DNA of 47,111 nt, taken from contig NZ_CAMLDV010000006.1 in the NCBI RefSeq assembly GCF_946478835.1, positions 1-47,111 on the forward strand, written 5' to 3'. Under the pieces are notes generated by a model. It was not told where the DNA came from, made no database searches, and saw only the letters and a program-made list of their open reading frames with translations. The DNA comes from an uncultured Bdellovibrio sp. Its GTDB lineage: Bacteria; Bdellovibrionota; Bdellovibrionia; Bdellovibrionales; Bdellovibrionaceae. The position numbers and the translations under genes are program-made. Positions 40,801 through 47,111 of the stretch are shown here, piece after piece (the stretch's first letter is position 1; each line of letters opens with the position of its first letter).

Positions 40801-41505
40801 ATGAAAACTCTAATCATGACACTCGCTCTGGTTCTTTCTGGAGCCTCTGCAGAAGCTAAAATCAGCTCGCGCCTTGAAGGCAATACATGTATCGAATGCT
40901 CCAGCGCCACCAATCGCGCGGCCCAACAGTTAAGAGATATTCGAAATACGATCACCTCTGACGCTAAAGTTGAAGACATCTTTAGCATTAACGAAAAAAT
41001 GAATTTCGCAGATAAATGTGAAAACTTCGCCGATGATGATGGCTTAGGCCGTTGGGGCACGACGATTGTGAATGAGTTGCATCGAGAGCGTTACGCTGAA
41101 CTCTATGAAGGCACGGCGGATATTAAGGCCGTCTGTCCTGCTTTTGCAACTTTGAATGACAATGGAAAAGAACTGGTTTGGGTGATGGTTATCAATGCCA
41201 TGGTTCACCTGGAAAGCTCTTGCCAAAAAGGTGAAACTGCAAAAGGTCCTAATGGAACTTTGATCGGATTGATGCAACTTCATAAAGGCCGCGAAAGCGT
41301 CTATGCGAAAGGCTGTCGCAACGGAGACGGCAACAGTCCCGATACGACTTTCCGCTGTGGTCTTTCGATGCTGAACAAACAACTTGCAAACGATGACGCT
41401 TTATTTAGCCGCAAATCGTACTGGGATGTTTTGCGCCCGCAAGCGCGCTCACAAAAATATAAAAAGGTTCAATCAGCAGTAAGAAAACTTTCTTTCTGTA
41501 AGTAA
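40801..41505 (+). CDS. Lytic-transglycosylase-like secreted protein B
   Basis: ATG 40801, after GGAGAAA, gives 234 residues with a cleavable signal peptide (LIMTLALVLSGASAEA). The SLT-like domain has candidate catalytic Glu138 in NAMVHLESSCQ and the motif LIGLMQLHKGR. Eight or so cysteines (in CIECS, DKCENF, AVCPAF, SSCQK, KGCRNG, FRCGLS and SFCK) suggest several disulfides. The C-terminal YKKVQSAVRKLSFCK is the counterpart of IQGIVKSLSLCK in protein A at 37938, so the two are paralogues. This one is soluble in the periplasm or exported. The likely substrate is peptidoglycan. A 6-bp inverted repeat (TCGGCA / TGCCGA) spans the region before the start. Confidence 0.78.
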   Translation: MKTLIMTLALVLSGASAEAKISSRLEGNTCIECSSATNRAAQQLRDIRNTITSDAKVEDIFSINEKMNFADKCENFADDDGLGRWGTTIVNELHRERYAELYEGTADIKAVCPAFATLNDNGKELVWVMVINAMVHLESSCQKGETAKGPNGTLIGLMQLHKGRESVYAKGCRNGDGNSPDTTFRCGLSMLNKQLANDDALFSRKSYWDVLRPQARSQKYKKVQSAVRKLSFCK

Positions 41506-41508
41506 TAA

Positions 41509-41535
41509 AAAAGGGAAGCTTCTAGCTTCCCTTTT
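41509..41535. terminator. Bidirectional terminator
   Basis: AAAAGGGAAGCT (41509-41520) and AGCTTCCCTTTT (41524-41535) are perfect complements with a 3-base loop, flanked by A and T tracts. The stem covers the stop codon of the cytochrome gene on the minus strand. Confidence 0.9.
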
Positions 41536-42175
41536 CATTTTCCCCGCCATGAATCATATCTGAGACAAGTCCCCGGTCCCCACGGTTTTCCGCTACAACG
41601 ACTCCAAGTAAATGTCCAACAACAAAAACAACAAAGAACCACATCATCAGTTCGTGGATTTCTTTGATCGGACCGATGGCTTCTTTGCTGAATCCCAACT
41701 CGGTTTTAAATTGCATCAACAGACCTGAGATCACCATGAAAAGTGTCGCCAAATAAAAAAGCGCGTAACCCGTTTTCACGAATGTATAGTGAAGCGCTTG
41801 TCCTCTCTTTTCTTGGGGAACGTTTTTTAGATGCCACGCACTTTGGGCGGCATGAGTCGCTGGACATTTTTTAATAACTAAAAGACCAACAAGAAACCGA
41901 ATCACAAGAAGAGCGCCAAGAGTAAACCCCAGGTAGACATGCCAATCCCACATGGGATTACGAATGCTCACCGCAATGTCTTTGGCGACTTCGGAAGTGA
42001 TCGCCGTTCCCGCCGCTTGTAATTTGGCTTCAATCAAAGCGGCGTTACTTCTCCAGCTCAGAAAGGTTTTTCGCAATAGGACCGTTGCCAAAAGACCTAA
42101 GATGGCCAAAGCATTCAGCCAATGCCATAAACGCAAACTCAGCGGTTGATACTTACGAAAACTGTATCGAGTCAT
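41522..42175 (-). CDS. Cytochrome b561-type membrane protein
   Basis: 217 residues with four or five membrane helices and histidines placed as heme ligands: His18 (LRLWHWLNAL), His79 (MWDWHVYLGF), His174 (EIHELMMWFF) and His188 (FVVGHLLGVV). It fits the prokaryotic cytochrome b561 / Ni-hydrogenase-type b cytochrome family, which carries electrons in the inner membrane, usually for a partner oxidoreductase. No partner gene is adjacent; the upstream STAS gene is in the same direction with a 59-base gap holding a hairpin ACAGT/ACTGT (42187-42201) before the AGGAG binding site. Confidence 0.85.
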   Translation of the reverse strand: MTRYSFRKYQPLSLRLWHWLNALAILGLLATVLLRKTFLSWRSNAALIEAKLQAAGTAITSEVAKDIAVSIRNPMWDWHVYLGFTLGALLVIRFLVGLLVIKKCPATHAAQSAWHLKNVPQEKRGQALHYTFVKTGYALFYLATLFMVISGLLMQFKTELGFSKEAIGPIKEIHELMMWFFVVFVVGHLLGVVVAENRGDRGLVSDMIHGGENEKGS

Positions 42176-42186
42176 TGTGTCTCCTC

Positions 42187-42201
42187 ACAGTTCATGACTG
42201 T
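42187..42201. promoter_or_regulatory. Small inverted repeat upstream of the cytochrome gene
   Basis: ACAGT (42187-42191) and ACTGT (42197-42201) flank a 5-base spacer whose centre holds the palindrome TCATGA. It could be an operator or a 5' UTR hairpin. Confidence 0.3.
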
Positions 42202-42234
42202 ACAGCGAGTTCGTAAGAAAAAACATGATCCGTG

Positions 42235-42597
42235 TCATGCCGCACGACTAAAAGACAAAAGAGCTGTTTTTAAATCGTCTGCCACTTCCAATCCTCGCAC
42301 CACACCCATACGGACGAGTTTTTCTCGCAAATTTTCTTTCAAACACAGACGAAGATCCGCTGGCTTTGAGCGAATTTCGCGCTGAATTTGTGCAATTAAA
42401 GGAATGGCGTCCATACTAATAGCCTCGATGTCTTGGAAATACAGAACGACACGACGGACTTCGTGTTTTCCCAGCAATTCTTGACGACAAGCTTCTAGTG
42501 ACGGCAGCACTTGGCTTGTGATCTCTCCTGTTAAAGAGACAACAAGCATGTTGTTCTTTTGATTAAAACTGTAGTGAAACGACTTCTGATCTTCCAA
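42235..42597 (-). CDS. STAS-domain protein (anti-sigma antagonist-like)
   Basis: 120 residues starting at TTG 42597, which follows AGGAG with 7 bases spacing. The fold pattern is that of STAS/SpoIIAA: MLVVSLTGEIT (about 17-27), RRVVLYFQDIEAISMDAIPL (about 48-67, where the phospho-serine normally sits: the DIEAISMDAI stretch contains a Ser), then DLRLCLKENLREKLVRMG. STAS proteins bind anti-sigma factors or report phosphorylation state. No kinase or sigma factor is adjacent. Upstream of, and possibly linked with, the cytochrome b gene. Confidence 0.78.
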   Translation of the reverse strand: MEDQKSFHYSFNQKNNMLVVSLTGEITSQVLPSLEACRQELLGKHEVRRVVLYFQDIEAISMDAIPLIAQIQREIRSKPADLRLCLKENLREKLVRMGVVRGLEVADDLKTALLSFSRAA

Positions 42598-42739
42598 CGT
42601 ACAACTCCTAGAAATCGATTTTTAATTTTCTTTAGTTTAACAATGTCATCCCATTCATTAAAGATTTCTCATCCAAGCATCCCAAGCTGAAACAAAATCC
42701 CGATTCAATGTTAGACTTCCTCGCAGAAAAGAGGTTTTT

Positions 42740-44017
42740 ATGCGCACTCGTCCTGTTTATATTTCCGGCGGAATTCGCACTCCCTTCGTTAAATCAATGA
42801 CGACTTATATGGATGTCACTTCTTCTGAATTGATGATTTCGACTTTGAAAACGCTCGTCCAAAAATACAAATTAGAAGGTCAGATTTTAGGAGACGTCGG
42901 TTGTGGCGCCGTGATGCAAAGTGCTTCGGATTGGAACTTCACACGTGAATGCGTTCTAAGCTCCGGCCTTCATGCTCACACACCAGGTTACAATGTTCAG
43001 CGTGCTTGCGGAACAAGTTTGGAAATCACTTCGCAACTGGCTCTTAAGGTGGCTGCCCACCAAATGGATGTCGCCATCGCTGGCGGCGTTGACACAAACA
43101 GTGATCTTCCGATTATGGTTTCAAAAAGTCTGTCGCACAAGTTGGTGGAACTTAATGCTGCGAAAGATAATTTGGAAAAAGCAAAAATTTTGGCGTCAAT
43201 TCGACCCTCCGATTTAAAACCGCAACTCCCAGCTGTCGTTGAACCGCGCACGAAAATGTCCATGGGAGAGCACACCGAAAAAATGGTGCAAGAATGGAAA
43301 ATCTCACGCGAGGCCCAAGATGAGTTGGCCTTGACCAGCCACAAGAATGCCACGCGCGCATATGAAGATGGATTTTATAAAGATCTTGTTTTTAATTTTC
43401 ACGGACTTGATCGGGACGGTATCATTCGTCCTGACACTTCGATGGAAAAACTGGCGAAACTAAAACCCGCCTTTGAGAAGTCAGAAAAAGGAACTATCAC
43501 AGCGGGCAACTCCAGTCCTCTCACCGACGGCGCTGCCGCGGTGATCGTGACAAGCGAAGAGGCTGCGGCAAAATACAATCTTCCCTTGTGGGCTCGCTTC
43601 ATCGACTGTCACGTTTCCGCAGTGAACTTTGTTGCCGGTGAAGGTCTTTTGATGGCGCCCACCATTGCGGTGAGTGAACTTTTAAAGCGCAATAATTTAA
43701 GCTTCAACGACTTTGATTTTTTTGAAATTCACGAAGCGTTCGCGGGCCAAGTTCTTTGCACACTGAAGGCTTGGGAGTCCGACGAATACTGTAAAAAAGT
43801 TCTCGGTCGCGCGACCGCTCTGGGCCCTTTGGATCGCAGCAAAATGAACATCAAAGGAGGCAGCGTGGCACTCGGGCATCCCTTTGGCGCCACGGGAGCT
43901 CGCATTGTCGCGAGTTTAGGGAAAATGTTGCATGAAAAAGGCGGTCGCGGGCGCGGTTTGATCTCGATTTGCACGGCGGGCGGTATGGGAATCGCTGCTA
44001 TTTTGGAGTCCGTATAA
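42740..44017 (+). CDS. Thiolase (acetyl-CoA acyltransferase, FadI-like)
   Basis: 425 residues, close to FadI. The nucleophile is Cys90 in NVQRACGTS. HEAFAG (His about 331) and GGSVALGHPFGATGARI (His about 377) give the general base and conserved loop. The second reactive Cys is in SICTAGGMG near the C-terminus. It cleaves 3-ketoacyl-CoA to acetyl-CoA in fatty acid beta-oxidation, or works in reverse. The usual partner FadJ is not next to it. The binding site AGAGG lies 6-7 bases before ATG. Confidence 0.92.
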   Translation: MRTRPVYISGGIRTPFVKSMTTYMDVTSSELMISTLKTLVQKYKLEGQILGDVGCGAVMQSASDWNFTRECVLSSGLHAHTPGYNVQRACGTSLEITSQLALKVAAHQMDVAIAGGVDTNSDLPIMVSKSLSHKLVELNAAKDNLEKAKILASIRPSDLKPQLPAVVEPRTKMSMGEHTEKMVQEWKISREAQDELALTSHKNATRAYEDGFYKDLVFNFHGLDRDGIIRPDTSMEKLAKLKPAFEKSEKGTITAGNSSPLTDGAAAVIVTSEEAAAKYNLPLWARFIDCHVSAVNFVAGEGLLMAPTIAVSELLKRNNLSFNDFDFFEIHEAFAGQVLCTLKAWESDEYCKKVLGRATALGPLDRSKMNIKGGSVALGHPFGATGARIVASLGKMLHEKGGRGRGLISICTAGGMGIAAILESV

Positions 44018-44025
44018 AGACCCGT

Positions 44026-44053
44026 TTGACAAGCGTCTCCCCTCCTATATAAC
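44026..44053 (+). promoter_or_regulatory. Sigma-70 promoter of the TolC-family gene
   Basis: TTGACA (44026-44031) and TATAAC (44048-44053) are 16 bases apart. The expected start near 44060 lies after the alternative ATG at 44057, which supports translation from ATG 44087. Confidence 0.7.
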
Positions 44054-44086
44054 TCTATGGGTCACATATTTGAGGGGAGAATCTTT

Positions 44087-45427
44087 ATGCGATTTCTTAC
44101 ACTGATTTTTACTGCCTTCTTAATTACAGCAACAGCGTTTGCGGCTCCCAAGCAACAAGGACCGGTGGTCATCAATCCCAAGTCTTTGCGCACAATGCTT
44201 CTTTCTAGAAACATCGATATCGCCATCGCTCTCAATGAAGTTCAACAGGCTAAAGCCCAAGTCGCTCAAGCTCGCGGAAATCTTTTACCGTCCGTCAATT
44301 TAGGCGCGGTGATTTCAAGCGGACCTAGCTTCATGCTGACTTCGGTGTCGTTCCTTTTGCCATTCTTGATGCCAAGCAAGTGGATGGATCTCAAAGAGAG
44401 CGTTTATCTTTTGAAAGCCCAAGGGACTTCTTACTACTTAGCGCAACTCAATCAATTTGCGTCTGCGTACTCTGTGTATTTGACAGTTGTGGGCGATATG
44501 CAATTGCGTGGAGCTTTACAAAAGCAATATGAAAACTTTAAAGCGATTGAAGAGCAGCTTCGTTTGCCTGCGGAAGTAGGCATCATCCGTAAGGAAGATT
44601 ATCTTCAAGCGCAAGCCCAAGCACAGTTGGCTTTGGTGCAAGTGTCGCAGGTCGATGAGTTGATCAAACGTGAAAAAGCGTCTGTGCGCCAAATGTTGGG
44701 TCTTGAGTTGAATCAAGAAATCGTTTTTGAAGCTGTGCACGTCCCGTCTTCTTCAGCTGAAAGCATGAGCCCGCAAGCATTGCTTGATAAAGTTCATGAG
44801 AGTTCCCCAGAAGCTGCGCAAATGACAGCTTTGATCACGGCAGCTCAGTACAACAAATGGAGCAAGGCCTTTAGCTTCCTTTCTGGAAGTTCTTTGGGTG
44901 TGAATCGTCCTTCAACGGGAGGCGCATTCAGCTCTGTCACGCAAACAGGTTCCGTGAATTTGGGTTTTGGTTACTTCCCAGCTTTGGAAATTTCCAACTT
45001 GAATATCGAGCAATTAAAGCTTCGTAAAAAAGAACTTCGTTTGGATCAAGCTCAGTTGATTGAAACGACTTTGGGTGCTCTTGAAGAAGCGCAAAAACAA
45101 TACACAGCGGCTTCTCAAGCCGAAGATAATATGCGCCAGGTTTACAATGCAGAGTTGATGAGATACCAAGTCGGTATCACAGATATCTTGCACGTGCTCG
45201 AACTTGGAAATTCTCTAACGAGTGCGGTTGTAAATAAAGTGAAGGCTGCAACAGCCTTAGACACTCTTCGCATCAGCCTTCACCGTATTATGATCTCTGA
45301 TCAATTTGCAGGGGTTGAGACTTGTGAAATTGAACGCCGCAGCTCTGGTGGCATCCGCGGAAAATTGGGCCGTATCTTTAATCCAGATAAAGATAAAGTC
45401 ACTTTGGACCAAATCTGCGGTCAGTAA
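44087..45427 (+). CDS. TolC-family outer-membrane efflux channel
   Basis: ATG 44087 follows GAGGGGAGA and lies downstream of the predicted transcription start; the product has 446 residues with signal peptide FLTLIFTAFLITATAFA. Long amphipathic helices with heptad Ala/Leu/Gln patterns (NEVQQAKAQVAQARGN, EALEEAQKQYTAASQ) and a proline/glycine-rich repeat structure fit the trimeric TolC fold (periplasmic alpha-barrel plus outer-membrane beta-barrel). A C-terminal extension ends in two cysteines (ETCEIERR, DQICGQ). The gene is alone; no inner-membrane pump or adaptor is adjacent. Confidence 0.85.
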   Translation: MRFLTLIFTAFLITATAFAAPKQQGPVVINPKSLRTMLLSRNIDIAIALNEVQQAKAQVAQARGNLLPSVNLGAVISSGPSFMLTSVSFLLPFLMPSKWMDLKESVYLLKAQGTSYYLAQLNQFASAYSVYLTVVGDMQLRGALQKQYENFKAIEEQLRLPAEVGIIRKEDYLQAQAQAQLALVQVSQVDELIKREKASVRQMLGLELNQEIVFEAVHVPSSSAESMSPQALLDKVHESSPEAAQMTALITAAQYNKWSKAFSFLSGSSLGVNRPSTGGAFSSVTQTGSVNLGFGYFPALEISNLNIEQLKLRKKELRLDQAQLIETTLGALEEAQKQYTAASQAEDNMRQVYNAELMRYQVGITDILHVLELGNSLTSAVVNKVKAATALDTLRISLHRIMISDQFAGVETCEIERRSSGGIRGKLGRIFNPDKDKVTLDQICGQ

Positions 45428-45450
45428 TTGCATTTTTAAATTTAAAAATA

Positions 45451-45482
45451 AAAAGAGCACCTAAGAAAGGTGCTCTTTTTTT
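45451..45482 (+). terminator. Terminator of the TolC-family gene
   Basis: AAAAGAGCACC (45451-45461) pairs with GGTGCTCTTTT (45469-45479) over a 7-base loop and runs into a long T tract. The rest of the gap to 45562 holds only a weak 5-bp repeat. Confidence 0.9.
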
Positions 45483-45562
45483 ATTTATTGAACTCCACCG
45501 GAGCCATTCTGATGCTATGGAGTCATAGTGGAACATTCTCAAAACTGGACAAGAATTTCGGA

Positions 45563-46426
45563 TTAAAAATTTAAACTGGTATAAAGGGTGAAATCGTTTT
45601 TAGCAGCCTTAAAAAGTTCAATATCTTCTTGGCCCTCGACGAAAAGATTATCCAGATAAAGAGTCACGGAAAAATTCTTCGAAAGATTTTTGGTAGCTCC
45701 CACCTCCAACAAATAAATCGTCTGTTCGTTTTTTAAAAAGCTCTGAGCTTTTAAAAGCCAGCGGTGTCCAGCCATCGCATAAGCCGACCAAGAATCCGTA
45801 AAATTATAAGAGGCTAAAGCGTGCTCACGGAAGCTTAAGCTCGTTGAACGTTCACTGTCGTTACGAGATTCCAAGAAAAGGCGTGGATTTAAGTAATAAT
45901 AAAAAGTCCACTTACCGACAGACCAAGGAACAAAAGTATCTAAGCGGATGATCCCCGCACTTTGCAACTTTTGTGAAAGCCCGCTCACAGGAAGATAGTA
46001 ACGAACTTCCGTTGAAATCACGTCGGAGTTGAAAACAGAACCTGCTGATTTTTTGAGAGCAATAAATGGATCTGTAAATCTTGCTCCCGAAAAAGTCTTT
46101 CCGTTTTGAATTTCGTCGTCAACATTGCTAGCTTTATCTTTCGCCAGAGGAACGGAATTGATTTCAAATGTAGGAACGACTTTTAAAGTGGTACTGGCAT
46201 TGTAGGTGTATTTTACACTCGCTAAATGGTAAGAGGTCACCCTACTATCGCCGCCTTTGTCGTTCTGCTCTTTTTGATTGATATAAAACTCTGAATCCAA
46301 GGCAAAATGCCACGGGCTTTCTGAAACTTCCTGAATCGAAATCGCACTGGTTGTCACATCCTCTGTTGCCGCCAAAGCTCTCACCGACAGCATCAGAGCA
46401 CATAAAAAAATCCCTCCGCATTTCAT
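45563..46426 (-). CDS. Outer-membrane beta-barrel protein
   Basis: ATG 46426 follows GGGAGG, so it is chosen over the longer frame at 46462. The 287-residue product has a signal peptide (GIFLCALMLSVRALA) and then about twelve alternating beta strands with aromatic belts (WTFYYYLNPRLFLE, SLSFREHALASYNF, YLLEVGATKNL). It ends in FTLYTSLNF, whose C-terminal Phe is a barrel signature. I see no ligand motif; the type resembles transporters or barrel proteins of unknown role in Bdellovibrio. It stands alone, converging on the TolC gene. Confidence 0.78.
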   Translation of the reverse strand: MKCGGIFLCALMLSVRALAATEDVTTSAISIQEVSESPWHFALDSEFYINQKEQNDKGGDSRVTSYHLASVKYTYNASTTLKVVPTFEINSVPLAKDKASNVDDEIQNGKTFSGARFTDPFIALKKSAGSVFNSDVISTEVRYYLPVSGLSQKLQSAGIIRLDTFVPWSVGKWTFYYYLNPRLFLESRNDSERSTSLSFREHALASYNFTDSWSAYAMAGHRWLLKAQSFLKNEQTIYLLEVGATKNLSKNFSVTLYLDNLFVEGQEDIELFKAAKNDFTLYTSLNF

Positions 46427-46508
46427 CCCAACCTCCCGGCACAGCCTTGATGGGCGCGGCACATACTACAGAAATCGCTTTAAGAATTTCAAATTTTAAG
46501 AGGGAAAG

Positions 46509-46547
46509 TACGTCATTAAGTGCGGCGAGGGCTGGCCCCGCGACGTA
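46509..46547. repeat. GC-rich imperfect hairpin in the intergenic gap
   Basis: TACGTC (46509-46514) and GACGTA (46542-46547) bracket a nested stem GCGG (46522-46525) / CCGC (46538-46541) around GGGCTGGCCC. It is far more GC-rich than its surroundings. Its reverse complement shares GGGCCAGC with the hairpin at 40637. It may be a dispersed repeat element; uncertain. Confidence 0.35.
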
Positions 46548-46635
46548 TCTAAAAGTTCGACATTTTCACTCTACTTTGCGGAGCCCTATTTCTTCGTGCA
46601 TACTAAGACGAACAAATACTTGCGGGGGACTTCTC

Positions 46636-47111
46636 ATGAAATGGGCTTTGGGAATTATTGCACTCACAGCTATCGCTGGATGTACGACAGCACCAAAAAA
46701 AGAAACGACTTACATTCCACCGGCTCCTGCGGAAACAACTCCAGAACCCTCATCTTCTGCGATTGACTACAATGCTCTTCAAAATCATCTACACATGGAT
46801 CGCGAGCGTGAATCTTTGGGATATTCTGAAAAATCGTTTAATACCTGCGACGCTGGATATGGATATTCGCGTTCGCAGAACTGTCATAAAGAACATTTTG
46901 TCGTCATTCACTTTCGTTTGTTATGTAGGGATTCAGAAGGAACGATTTCCACCGTGCTGACTGAAGACGACGTTCGTCCTTTAGACAGACGTACAGTGAG
47001 ATGGTCTTTAAAAGGAACTCAAGGCACTGTGCAAACAGACAACGATGGTTACGGACAGATTGTGACGGCTGCGAATCTTTCGCAAAAAACGCAGCGCCTG
47101 CGTTTGGCTGT
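46636..47111 (+). CDS. Lipoprotein of unknown function (3' end beyond window)
   Basis: From ATG 46636, after GGGGGA, 158 residues run to the right edge without a stop. The signal peptide ends in the lipobox AIAGC (Cys16), then a Thr/Pro-rich linker (PPAPAETTPEPSSS). The rest holds the paired cysteines of FNTCDAGYG and SQNCHKEHF and the strand-rich GYSEKSFNTC, FVVIHFRLLCRDSEGTIS, VRWSLKGTQGTVQTDNDGYG. The region 120-150 looks like an Ig/Fn3-like strand pattern. No family recognised. Confidence 0.65.
   Translation, partial: MKWALGIIALTAIAGCTTAPKKETTYIPPAPAETTPEPSSSAIDYNALQNHLHMDRERESLGYSEKSFNTCDAGYGYSRSQNCHKEHFVVIHFRLLCRDSEGTISTVLTEDDVRPLDRRTVRWSLKGTQGTVQTDNDGYGQIVTAANLSQKTQRLRLA

Noticed and set aside
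1..47111. Horizontal island or prophage
   Set aside because: No integrase, transposase, tRNA-flanked repeat or clear composition break was found; the adhesin region has normal neighbours.

Overview
The window looks like chromosome of a Bdellovibrio-type predatory bacterium (Bdellovibrionota). This is inferred from protein content, not from a database match. The sequence is gene-dense and moderately AT-rich. It carries many lipoproteins and secreted hydrolases, a long fibre resembling the mosaic adhesive trimer (MAT) proteins of Bdellovibrio, and frequent ATGA start/stop overlaps. I saw no rRNA, tRNA, insertion sequence, prophage block or CRISPR array. The first and last genes are cut by the window edges.

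Layout. 1-2.9 kb: tail of an outer-membrane protein, a small beta-barrel protein, and an ArsR regulator overlapping a double SRPBCC/AHSA1 protein under a near-consensus promoter. 2.9-10.9 kb: methyltransferase, a large S8/PA-domain protease lipoprotein, a YecM-like plus GST pair, a Cys-cluster protein, a BrnA-type antitoxin with only the C-terminal half of its BrnT toxin (too short for usual ORF calling), an unknown small protein, OsmC and a small lipoprotein. 10.9-22.3 kb: the most unusual region, an adhesin neighbourhood. It holds a 1113-residue lipoprotein of Ig/cadherin-like repeats ending in a glycine-rich module like phage tail-fibre adhesins, an Ig-domain lipoprotein, a Cys-rich GLG1-like protein and a MAT-like fibre with 17 decapeptide repeats. 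Threaded through it are two paralogous cassettes of a secreted pentapeptide-repeat protein translationally coupled to an HTTM (vitamin-K-carboxylase-like) membrane protein. One cassette continues into a PQQ-type beta-propeller; the other directly follows the fibre gene.

22.3-31.4 kb: Rieske-FAD reductase, GGDEF diguanylate cyclase, a second S8 protease, a thermonuclease lipoprotein, VOC and HD proteins, a MarR regulator with a candidate operator, an RluA-type pseudouridine synthase coupled to rlmE, and an MFS transporter. 31.3-34.9 kb: polyamine uptake, potABC-like genes divergent from a potD-like lipoprotein. 34.9-47.1 kb: ABC-F ATPase with an alpha/beta hydrolase, a DEAD-box helicase with a highly structured 3' UTR flanked by two paralogous transglycosylase-like proteins, a b-type cytochrome and STAS pair, a thiolase, a TolC-family channel, a beta-barrel protein and a truncated lipoprotein gene.

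Two themes deserve follow-up. First, the duplicated pentapeptide-HTTM cassettes, whose HTTM proteins share six cysteines and keep the lysine that I align by memory with the catalytic base of vitamin-K-dependent gamma-carboxylase, could be an adhesin maturation or export system. Second, several genes (starts at 7042, 8271, 10356, 14326, 26941, 37938) have inverted repeats that contain or abut the start codon or Shine-Dalgarno sequence, suggesting local translational control.
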